A DNA stretch of 10,547 nt from an uncultured Veillonella sp. (GTDB lineage: Bacteria > Bacillota > Negativicutes > Veillonellales > Veillonellaceae): positions 1 to 10,547 of the forward strand of contig UQVF01000056.1 of assembly GCA_900544365.1 (NCBI GenBank), in the 5' to 3' direction. How positions within the stretch are numbered: position 1 is the stretch's first letter; every line of letters begins with the position of its first letter. The translations under genes were made by a program, and so were the position numbers. Under the pieces are notes generated by a model that had not been told where the DNA came from, searched no databases, and saw only the letters and a list, made by a program, of their open reading frames with translations. Shown in pieces: positions 1 through 6,102 of the stretch.

Positions 1-104
1 CAAAGGATGACCTTCTTTTTCTATTTTACTTTTCCCACAAACATTTTACACTAACATGTCGATTATACGAATCATGTATTTTAACAACAAATACTGAAAA
101 AGAA

Positions 105-113
105 TGTTATAAT
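105..113 (+). promoter_or_regulatory. Extended -10 promoter of nadE
   Basis: TGTTATAAT gives a perfect TATAAT at 108-113 preceded by the TGn extension at 105-107. No good -35 lies 16-18 bases upstream; the nearest resemblance, TTAACA at 81-86, is 21 bases away, too far. The predicted transcript would start near 120, leaving a leader of about 45 bases. The rest of 1-104 shows no coding region I can support. Confidence 0.55.
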
Positions 114-165
114 AATGACAGATTTAGACTATTACAATCAATAGTGTACAACAAAGGAGTTCCCC

Positions 166-2388
166 ATGATTCGTATTGCTTTTGGTCAAATTCAGGTTCA
201 CCCTGGTGAGCCTGCTATAAACTTTCAATCTATGATCCATGCTATCGACTATGCCAAGGCGGTGAGAACGGACATCCTCATCTTCCCCGAATTGTGCCTC
301 AGCGGGTACATGGTGGGCGACTTGTGGGATCAGGTGCCCTTCGTGAAGGATTGTCTCTATTATGGTGAGGAACTAGTGAAAGCCACAGCAAACTCCAATC
401 TTACGATTATCTTTGGTAATGTAGGCATTGATGAAATTCTACGTAACTTAGACGGTAGTCTTCGCAAATACAATGCCCTATATATAGCATCCAAAGGTCA
501 ACTGGTATCTAATCCATCACAACCATATCCGTTTACCATTAAAACATTGTTGCCATGTTATCGATACTTTAACGAGCCTCGGTATTTCACTAGCGCCAAT
601 GTAGTGGCGAAAGAACGTAATCTAGCATTGTCGGATATCAATCAGCCACTCACGATTTCCACACGTCAAGGAGCTTTCACCCTTGCGCCTGTTATCTGTG
701 AAGATAGCTGGGATACACACTACCCAGATTGTCCTACTAGTCTGATGGTTGAAACTGCCAAATCACGTGGTCAGCACATCGATTTGATTGTTAATTGTTC
801 TTCCTCCCCCTACACCGTCCACAAACAGGAACACCGCCATGCCCTCTTTAGCGACCAAGCCAAACGATACAACACACCGATTGCCTATGCAAATCATGTA
901 GGCATTCAAAACAATGGCAAAAATATCTGCATTTATGATGGATGTTCTACTTTGTATGATGTGAACGGTTCTGTCGTGGAAGAAGTACCAGCTTTTGAAA
1001 ATACAGTACGCCCTACATTATTAAAAGATACCTTGTGGCAACCACTTTCAAATGCTAACTCTGAACTCAGGAATACTTCCAAAAATAGCACAGCACTTCA
1101 ACTTTCCTCAGAACATAATACATATGATAAATATAATACATATCATACACAGGATTCAAACAATACACATCATGCAGCTCCTGGCTATATCCCTACCCTC
1201 TTCAAAGCCCTTCAATATGGCATCCGTCAATTCTTAGCACAAACAGGTATCAAAAATATCGTCATCGGTGCCTCTGGTGGTATTGACTCTGCTCTCAATG
1301 CTGCCTTGTACAGCACTGTATTGCCACCGGAGAACTTATATTTAGTGAACATGCCAAGCCGTTATAACTCGGATATGACGAAGGATTTGGCATACCAATT
1401 AGCGCAAAATATCGGCTGTCATTATGGGGTATTCCCTATTGAAGAAGCTGTCAGTGCCACCATTGAGCAATTAGAGAATACTAGCTTTACAAAGTATAAC
1501 ACCCATGTCATCCCAGAATTACATCACCATGGTAATATGCATACAACAACTATGCTAGATGTAAAGGGAAATACTGTATCTTCTGAAGAAGATATGAGCC
1601 AAATTGTGTTATACAGTTCTGACCAAACAACTACAAACTATGATAAGCAACGCCCTATTGAAAGTGACTCCAACACTACATCTTTCTTGCAGTTATCTAC
1701 ATTAGCCAAGGAAAACATCCAGGCACGTGATCGTTCGTCTCGTATCTTAGCTGGTATAGCATCCGCTGTGAACGGAGCTTTCACCTGCAATGGCAATAAA
1801 ACGGAGTTCACTATCGGCTATGCTACGATGTACGGTGATTTAGCTGGCTTCCTTGCCATAACAGGAGATGTGTGGAAAACGGATGTGTATGCTTTGGCTC
1901 GTTACATGAATGAGCACATTTTTAAACGTGAAGTAATCCCTCAAGGATCCATCGATGTGGTCCCTAGTGCGGAGCTTTCCGACGCACAGGATGTAACTCA
2001 AGGCCTAGGCGATCCGTTACAGTACGAATACCACGACTGCTTATTCCGTGCCTTCGTTGAGGGTACGCCACATACACTGACTCATCAGCGCTTAACCCCT
2101 GAGGATATCTTGTGGGACTACGAGAACGGTACACTGGAACACCTATTAGGATTGCCAAACCCTGTGTCTCATTATTTCACATCTACGGAACAGTTTATCC
2201 AGGACCTAGAACGCTGGTGGAAATCGTTCAACGGCTTAGCAGTGGCAAAACGTATCCAGTCTCCGCCACTCTTTCTCATCAGCGAACGTGCCTTTGGCAC
2301 TGACCTTAGTGAAAGTCAATTAAAACCATATTTCTCACGTAATTACTATGTCATGAAAGATAGAATTCTACACCATCTATCTAAATAG
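166..2388 (+). CDS. nadE: Glutamine-dependent NAD+ synthetase
   Basis: Makes NAD+ from deamido-NAD+, ATP and glutamine, the last step of NAD synthesis, in the cytoplasm. The N-terminal part (about residues 1-280) is a nitrilase-type glutaminase domain; its triad appears as E42 (in FPELCLSGY), K126 (KTLLPCYRYF) and C178 (VICEDSWD). The C-terminal part (from about 345) is the ATP-pyrophosphatase synthetase domain, with the P-loop SGGIDS at 370-375, KENIQARDR at 515-523 and GYATMYGDLAG. At 740 residues it is longer than most bacterial forms (roughly 540-680 from family knowledge). The excess lies in a polar, Asn/Thr/His-rich linker (about 285-343) and an insertion of about 60 residues (about 438-505) inside the synthetase domain. 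The start is supported by AAAGGAG at 153-159, six bases before ATG. It appears to be a single-gene unit. Confidence 0.96.
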   Translation: MIRIAFGQIQVHPGEPAINFQSMIHAIDYAKAVRTDILIFPELCLSGYMVGDLWDQVPFVKDCLYYGEELVKATANSNLTIIFGNVGIDEILRNLDGSLRKYNALYIASKGQLVSNPSQPYPFTIKTLLPCYRYFNEPRYFTSANVVAKERNLALSDINQPLTISTRQGAFTLAPVICEDSWDTHYPDCPTSLMVETAKSRGQHIDLIVNCSSSPYTVHKQEHRHALFSDQAKRYNTPIAYANHVGIQNNGKNICIYDGCSTLYDVNGSVVEEVPAFENTVRPTLLKDTLWQPLSNANSELRNTSKNSTALQLSSEHNTYDKYNTYHTQDSNNTHHAAPGYIPTLFKALQYGIRQFLAQTGIKNIVIGASGGIDSALNAALYSTVLPPENLYLVNMPSRYNSDMTKDLAYQLAQNIGCHYGVFPIEEAVSATIEQLENTSFTKYNTHVIPELHHHGNMHTTTMLDVKGNTVSSEEDMSQIVLYSSDQTTTNYDKQRPIESDSNTTSFLQLSTLAKENIQARDRSSRILAGIASAVNGAFTCNGNKTEFTIGYATMYGDLAGFLAITGDVWKTDVYALARYMNEHIFKREVIPQGSIDVVPSAELSDAQDVTQGLGDPLQYEYHDCLFRAFVEGTPHTLTHQRLTPEDILWDYENGTLEHLLGLPNPVSHYFTSTEQFIQDLERWWKSFNGLAVAKRIQSPPLFLISERAFGTDLSESQLKPYFSRNYYVMKDRILHHLSK
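1115..1143 (+). repeat. In-frame 18-base repeat inside nadE
   Basis: ATAATACATAT occurs at 1115-1125 and again at 1133-1143. The 18-base period keeps frame and yields the related hexapeptides NTYDKY and NTYHTQ in the interdomain linker of NadE. It looks like a short tandem duplication that has partly decayed. Confidence 0.6.
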
Positions 2389-2432
2389 TGAGTATATTTC
2401 TTAGTTAGATAATATAACTCTATACCATAGTC

Positions 2433-2491
2433 ACGCTATATACTACGTTGTAATATACCTTATTAGTTATCTTACATCCTGTATATAGCGT
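2433..2491. repeat. Inverted repeat between nadE and pflB
   Basis: ACGCTATATAC at 2433-2443 has its exact reverse complement at 2481-2491, 37 bases on. Further complementary pairs lie outside it: ATAGTCA 2427-2433 with TGACTAT 2503-2509, and TGAGTA 2389-2394 with TACTCA 2511-2516. The arms are AT-rich with no GC-rich stem plus T-run, so this is not a normal intrinsic terminator. It may fold in the nadE 3' end or lie upstream of the pfl promoter. Its function is unknown. Confidence 0.45.
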
Positions 2492-2560
2492 TATTTAATG
2501 TTTGACTATTTACTCATACATCACTTTCAAAAATAATATAAGTCCATAAAAACTTTTATA

Positions 2561-2589
2561 TTGTAATGATAATTATTATAGATTACAAT
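2561..2589 (+). promoter_or_regulatory. Predicted promoter of the pfl operon
   Basis: TTGTAA (2561-2566), a 17-base spacer and TACAAT (2584-2589) fit a sigma-70-type promoter, with 4 of 6 and 5 of 6 consensus bases. Transcription would begin near 2596, about 42 bases before the chosen pflB ATG. The two hexamers lie in the exact 9-base inverted repeat TATTGTAAT (2559-2567) / ATTACAATA (2582-2590), which could itself be an operator. Confidence 0.5.
2562..2580. promoter_or_regulatory. Fur-like operator in the pfl promoter
   Basis: TGTAATGATAATTATTATA matches the classical 19-base Fur box GATAATGATAATCATTATC at 15 of 19 positions by direct alignment. It contains an intact TGATAAT half-site. It sits between the predicted -35 and -10, where a bound repressor would block RNA polymerase. 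The AT richness of the region makes a chance match possible, so this is a candidate only. Confidence 0.4.
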
Positions 2590-2637
2590 AAAGTTAACCC
2601 TATGGGTTACGTTTTAATGTGTATTTGGAGGTATATT

Positions 2638-4767
2638 ATGCAACAAGCATGGAAAGACTTCAATACAGGTGTATGGGATAAATCCGTGGACGTACGTGAT
2701 TTTATCCAACGAAACTATGTGCCTTATGTAGGCGATGATTCTTTTCTAGTAGGTCCTACTGAACGAACTACTAGACTTTGGCAACGGGTATTAGATTTAT
2801 ATGAGGAAGAACGACAAAAAGGTTCTGTCATCGATGCAGATACTGATGTAGCAACTCATATTACGGCGCATGCCCCTGGATATATTATTAAAGAAGATGA
2901 ACAAATCGTTGGTCTTCAAACTGATTATCCTTTGAAACGTGCCATGTTCCCTTATGGTGGTTTACGAACTGCTAAAAGTGCTATTGAAGAGTATGGTTAC
3001 AAAATGGATCCAACTCTTGAAGCATTCTTTAAAACTCATCGTAAGACACACAATGACGGTGTATTTGATGTATATACACCTGAGATGAGAGCTGCTCGCT
3101 CCGCTCACATTATTACGGGCCTACCTGACGCGTATAGTCGCGGCCGAATTATCGGTGATTATCGCCGTGTAGCCTTATATGGTGTAGATTATTTGATTAA
3201 GGACAAAGAAGATCAATTCAATATCACCATGGGCGATATGATGCCAGATGTCATTCGTGACCGCGAAGAAATTCGAGATCAAATCCGTTCTTTAAAAGAA
3301 TTAAAAGAAATGGCAGCGTCCTATGGATTTGACATCTCCAAACCTGCTACCGATGTAAAAGAAGCTATCCAATGGCTATACTTTGGCTATTTAGGTGCTA
3401 TCAAAGAACAAAACGGGGCAGCTATGTCTATCGGACGTAACTCCACTTTCTTAGACATCTATGCAGAACGTGATTTGAAATCTGGTAAATATACAGAAGA
3501 ACAAATCCAAGAAATGGTGGATCACTTCATTATGAAATTGCGCATGGTACGTTTCGCACGTATCCATGAATACAACAATTTATTTACTGGTGATCCTGTA
3601 TGGACAACAGAGTCTATCGGTGGTATGGGCACTGACGGACGTACATTAGTGTCTAAAACGGCATTCCGTGTCCTACATACATTGCAAAACCTTGGTCCTG
3701 CTCCTGAACCAAACTTAACAGTACTTTGGTCTCCTTCCCTTCCTGAAGGTTTCAAAAAGTTCTGTGCGAAACTCTCTATTGCAACTTCTTCCATTCAATA
3801 TGAGAACGACGAAATCATGCGCCCTAACTCCGGTGATGATTACGCGATTGCTTGCTGCGTATCCCCTATGCGTATCGGTAAAGAAATGCAATTCTTTGGC
3901 GCTCGCTGTAACTTGGCGAAAGCCTTACTATATGCTATCAATGGTGGCGTAGATGAAAAGCTGAAAAAACAAGTAGGTCCAAAATTCCGCCCTATTACTT
4001 CAGAATACCTTGACTTCGATGAAGTGATGGAACGTTTTGAAGATATGACGGAATGGTTAGCAGGTGTGTATGTGAACGCCTTAAACATCATTCATTACAT
4101 GCATGACAAATACGCCTATGAAAAATTAGAAATGGCATTGCATGACCGTAAAGTCACTCGTTGGTTTGCCACAGGTATTGCTGGACTTTCCGTAGTAGCC
4201 GATTCTCTATCTGCTATTAAATATGCGAAAGTAAAACCAATTCGTGATGAAAATGGTATTGCTATTGATTTTGAAATTGAAGGCGAATTCCCTAAATATG
4301 GTAATGATGATGATCGTGTAGATGATTTGGCGGCTACGGTAGTATCTGGCTTTATGAATAAAATTCGTAAACATCCAACCTATCGTCAATCCGTACCAAC
4401 TATGTCACTATTAACCATTACATCTAATGTGGTATATGGTAATGCTACTGGTGCAACTCCTGACGGACGTAAAGCAGGTATTCCATTTGCTCCAGGTGCC
4501 AACCCTATGCATGGTCGTGACGAACACGGTGCTATTTCTTCCTTAGCATCTGTTGCTAAAATGCCATGGCGTGATTGTTGCGATGGTATTTCTAATACTT
4601 TCTCTATTATTCCAGATTCTCTAGGTAAATCCGGAGAATCTATGGTGACACTAGGCGACTTAGATTTAGACTTAGACCTAGGCAACATTGAACATGCCTT
4701 AGTCGATGGTTGTGAAAATCTAGCTTGCCGTGAGCCAAACGTTACTTTCCCTGAAGAAAAGGAGTAA
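2638..4767 (+). CDS. pflB: Pyruvate formate-lyase, catalytic subunit lacking the glycyl-radical segment
   Basis: Cleaves pyruvate with CoA to acetyl-CoA and formate in anaerobic cells. The 709-residue product aligns closely with E. coli PflB from its N terminus (VRDFIQRNYVPY, GLPDAYSRGRIIGDYRRVALYG, MRFARIHEYNNLFTGDP-type blocks) to TFSIIPDSLGK. The catalytic pair is C406-C407 in IACCVSP. The C-terminal glycyl-radical segment is absent. From about L672 the chain ends in a different tail with an LDLDLDL run and C692/C697; an extra pair, C647-C648, lies just before. The missing segment is the next gene. I chose ATG 2638, which has GGAGG at 2627-2631 six bases upstream and gives the normal PFL N terminus. 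An in-frame ATG at 2566 would lie inside the predicted promoter and lacks a ribosome site. Confidence 0.93.
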   Translation: MQQAWKDFNTGVWDKSVDVRDFIQRNYVPYVGDDSFLVGPTERTTRLWQRVLDLYEEERQKGSVIDADTDVATHITAHAPGYIIKEDEQIVGLQTDYPLKRAMFPYGGLRTAKSAIEEYGYKMDPTLEAFFKTHRKTHNDGVFDVYTPEMRAARSAHIITGLPDAYSRGRIIGDYRRVALYGVDYLIKDKEDQFNITMGDMMPDVIRDREEIRDQIRSLKELKEMAASYGFDISKPATDVKEAIQWLYFGYLGAIKEQNGAAMSIGRNSTFLDIYAERDLKSGKYTEEQIQEMVDHFIMKLRMVRFARIHEYNNLFTGDPVWTTESIGGMGTDGRTLVSKTAFRVLHTLQNLGPAPEPNLTVLWSPSLPEGFKKFCAKLSIATSSIQYENDEIMRPNSGDDYAIACCVSPMRIGKEMQFFGARCNLAKALLYAINGGVDEKLKKQVGPKFRPITSEYLDFDEVMERFEDMTEWLAGVYVNALNIIHYMHDKYAYEKLEMALHDRKVTRWFATGIAGLSVVADSLSAIKYAKVKPIRDENGIAIDFEIEGEFPKYGNDDDRVDDLAATVVSGFMNKIRKHPTYRQSVPTMSLLTITSNVVYGNATGATPDGRKAGIPFAPGANPMHGRDEHGAISSLASVAKMPWRDCCDGISNTFSIIPDSLGKSGESMVTLGDLDLDLDLGNIEHALVDGCENLACREPNVTFPEEKE
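4660..4683 (+). repeat. Hexanucleotide repeat encoding Leu-Asp in the pflB tail
   Basis: TTAGAT, TTAGAC and TTAGAC run in tandem at 4660-4677, flanked by CTAGGC at 4651-4656 and 4678-4683. They encode the acidic LDLDLDLG stretch. Slippage by whole units would keep the frame and alter tail length. Confidence 0.6.
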
Positions 4768-4769
4768 AT

Positions 4770-5009
4770 ATGACTAACGAACAACAAGTAGATAATTTAG
4801 TACAATTGTTAGATGGGTACAGCAAAAAAGGCGGCCACCATTTAAACGTAAACGTATTCAATCGTGAAACATTATTAGATGCTCAAAAACATCCTGAATT
4901 GTATCCACAATTGACTATCCGTGTTTCTGGTTACGCTGTTCATTTCAACAAGTTGACAAAAGCTCAACAAGACGAAGTGATCTCCCGTACATTCCATCAA
5001 TCCATGTAA
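4770..5009 (+). CDS. grcA: Stand-alone glycyl-radical subunit of pyruvate formate-lyase (GrcA-like)
   Basis: A 79-residue protein that corresponds to the last part of E. coli PflB: NLVQLLDGY, then HHLNVNVFNRETLLDA, YPQLTIRVSGYAVHF and the C-terminal RTFHQSM. G54 in RVSGYA is the predicted radical glycine that PflA oxidises. The radical would then pass to C406/C407 of the large subunit. It resembles E. coli GrcA (YfiD, 127 residues), which replaces damaged PFL ends. Here, however, the adjacent PflB has no such segment of its own, so this protein is probably an essential subunit. It has its own start: AAGGAG at 4759-4764, overlapping the end of pflB, five bases before ATG. Upstream of that ATG the same frame meets a TGA at 4752-4754, so it is not a continuation of an open frame. 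It is in frame with pflA, separated by TAA and two codons. Confidence 0.93.
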   Translation: MTNEQQVDNLVQLLDGYSKKGGHHLNVNVFNRETLLDAQKHPELYPQLTIRVSGYAVHFNKLTKAQQDEVISRTFHQSM

Positions 5010-5015
5010 TGCATT

Positions 5016-5786
5016 ATGGTAGGTCGCATTCATTCCATTGAGACCATGGGTACTGTCGATGGCCCAGGCATGCGATTTGTCTTGTTCCTCCAAGGTTGCC
5101 CATTGCGATGTGCCTATTGCCATAATCCAGACACTTGGGATCCCTCTACGTATGCCCAAGAGATGACTGTGGCAGATGTGTGGACACAATTTGAAAGGAA
5201 TCGTGACTTTTATATCACTGGAGGCATTACTGTCACTGGTGGCGAAGCATTGTTGCAACTCCCTTTTATTATCGAACTCTTTACTTTCTTTCATGGAAAG
5301 GGAATTCATACTTGTTTGGATACAAGCGGGATTTGCTACACACAAGAAGAGGCTAGAGAGTACAAACTGCTTCTTGATGTAACGGATTTAGTCATTCTTG
5401 ATGTGAAAGAGATCGATTCCTCTATACACGAAACACTAACCGGCAAGCCTAATGATGCGGTCCTTGCATTCGCTAAATTTGTAGACGAGCATGGTACCGA
5501 TTTTTGGGTACGCCACGTGGTAGTCCCAACCATCACAGATAATCGCGATCGCTGGTATCGGCTTGGTTTCTTTCTAGGTGCTTTCAAGCATTTGAAAGCC
5601 GTAGATTGCTTACCTTACCACGTCATGGGGGTTAATAAATATGAAAGTCTTGGCATTTCCTATCGCTTAGATGGAATCCCGCCCCTCTCAAAAGCTGACG
5701 CACAGCGTGCACTCCGCGTTGTCCTTTCTGGAATACGCGACTACCGCCGAGGTTTATGGTGTCCTCTTAAAACACCTGAAAGTTAA
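5016..5786 (+). CDS. pflA: Pyruvate formate-lyase activating enzyme (radical SAM)
   Basis: A radical SAM enzyme that uses a [4Fe-4S] cluster and S-adenosylmethionine to abstract hydrogen from the PFL glycine. The cluster ligands are C28, C32 and C35 in the CPLRCAYCHN (CX3CX2C) motif. GGE at 75-77 is the SAM-binding motif, and the N terminus GRIHSIETMGTVDGPG is typical of PflA. The length of 256 residues is close to the E. coli form (246). The ATG lies six bases after the stop of the glycyl-radical gene and has no clear Shine-Dalgarno sequence (the preceding bases read CCATGTAATGCATT). Translation therefore probably depends on ribosomes finishing the upstream gene. The substrate here would be a small separate protein rather than a long PFL chain. 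Confidence 0.95.
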   Translation: MVGRIHSIETMGTVDGPGMRFVLFLQGCPLRCAYCHNPDTWDPSTYAQEMTVADVWTQFERNRDFYITGGITVTGGEALLQLPFIIELFTFFHGKGIHTCLDTSGICYTQEEAREYKLLLDVTDLVILDVKEIDSSIHETLTGKPNDAVLAFAKFVDEHGTDFWVRHVVVPTITDNRDRWYRLGFFLGAFKHLKAVDCLPYHVMGVNKYESLGISYRLDGIPPLSKADAQRALRVVLSGIRDYRRGLWCPLKTPES

Positions 5787-5816
5787 ACTCATAACAATAC
5801 TTTCCTGATCTTTCAT

Positions 5817-5851
5817 AAAAGCGCACTATCCTTCGTGGATGGTGCGCTTTT
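5817..5851 (+). terminator. Intrinsic terminator of the pfl operon
   Basis: A 15-base-pair stem (5817-5831 with 5837-5851, one T-G wobble at 5827/5841), built on AAAAGCGCAC / GTGCGCTTTT, with loop TTCGT. The T-run ends the 3' arm and continues as TCTCT. The A-run on the left arm suits termination in both directions. It starts 30 bases after the pflA stop. Confidence 0.9.
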
Positions 5852-5864
5852 CTCTATGGTTCGA

Positions 5865-5893
5865 TTGACATATCTGTATACAAATTATATATC
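5865..5893 (+). promoter_or_regulatory. Possible distal promoter of the GltS gene
   Basis: A perfect TTGACA at 5865-5870 is followed after 17 bases by TATATC (5888-5893), a weak -10. A 9-base direct repeat, ATATCTGTA, lies at 5870-5878 and 5889-5897, 19 bases apart. A protein binding one face of the helix here would cover the -10 region. Within the gene-free stretch 5787-6102, the bases from about 5898 to 5965 hold nothing else I can support. Confidence 0.35.
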
Positions 5894-5965
5894 TGTAAAT
5901 ATTTATATAAGTACTAAACTAGTCTCTTCTGTTCATGTATTGATATTTATTTCTAACGGATAGCT

Positions 5966-5994
5966 TTTACATATTATATATTTAGTTGTATAAT
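5966..5994 (+). promoter_or_regulatory. Main predicted promoter of the GltS gene
   Basis: TTTACA (5966-5971), an exact 17-base spacer and a perfect TATAAT (5989-5994). Transcription would begin near 6001, giving a leader of about 100 bases that contains the structured element at 6021-6073. Confidence 0.7.
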
Positions 5995-6010
5995 AGGAGA
6001 GTATTATTTC

Positions 6011-6078
6011 AGACTATCCCACTATGATTTATGATTCAAGTGAATCCTAGGTGCACCATTGCACCATCATAGTCTTTT
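6011..6078 (+). promoter_or_regulatory. Structured leader RNA with a three-way junction
   Basis: Three nested perfect stems form a closed junction: outer ACTATGAT 6021-6028 with ATCATAGT 6066-6073; hairpin 1 GATTCA 6033-6038 with TGAATC 6041-6046; hairpin 2 GGTGCA 6050-6055 with TGCACC 6060-6065 (loop CCAT). The junction linkers are four, three and zero bases. A competing outer pairing exists, AGACTAT 6011-6017 with ATAGTCT 6069-6075, followed by TTT. The segment 6045-6049 (TCCTA) can pair with TAGGA at 6090-6094 in the ribosome site. It matches no riboswitch class I can recognise. A DNA operator is the alternative reading. Confidence 0.5.
6052..6067 (+). repeat. Tandem 8-base duplication in the gltS leader
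   Basis: TGCACCAT is repeated exactly twice without a gap at 6052-6059 and 6060-6067. Because GGTGCACC at 6050-6057 is itself palindromic, the duplication creates hairpin 2 of the leader structure. Confidence 0.6.
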
Positions 6079-6102
6079 GTATCTAAAGTTAGGAGGCATT
6101 TC

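Noticed and set aside
1..165. Remnant of an upstream gene or RNA at the left edge
   Set aside because: No open frame, stem-loop or known RNA motif could be supported; only the nadE promoter and ribosome site are clear.
4386..4787. 133-codon open frame on the - strand
   Set aside because: It is antisense to the end of pflB and is explained by that gene's codon use; there is no ribosome site or recognisable domain.
4770..5009. Small glycyl-radical ORF as a fragment left by a frameshifted pflB
   Set aside because: It has its own Shine-Dalgarno sequence and start codon at good spacing, its frame is closed just upstream, and the large protein ends in a long tail, not at an immediate out-of-frame stop.
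4875..5345. 156-codon open frame on the - strand
   Set aside because: It is antisense across the radical-subunit gene and pflA, both of which are clear homologues on the + strand.
6032..6058. tRNA-like end (TTCAAGT loop followed later by ACCA)
   Set aside because: The bases flanking the loop do not form a T-stem and no acceptor, D or anticodon arms are present.
6011..6078. Leader structure as a hammerhead ribozyme or an intrinsic terminator
   Set aside because: The CUGAUGA/GAAA core of a hammerhead is absent. The outer stem is AT-rich with only four T's after it, and a coding gene with a strong ribosome site follows 25 bases later.
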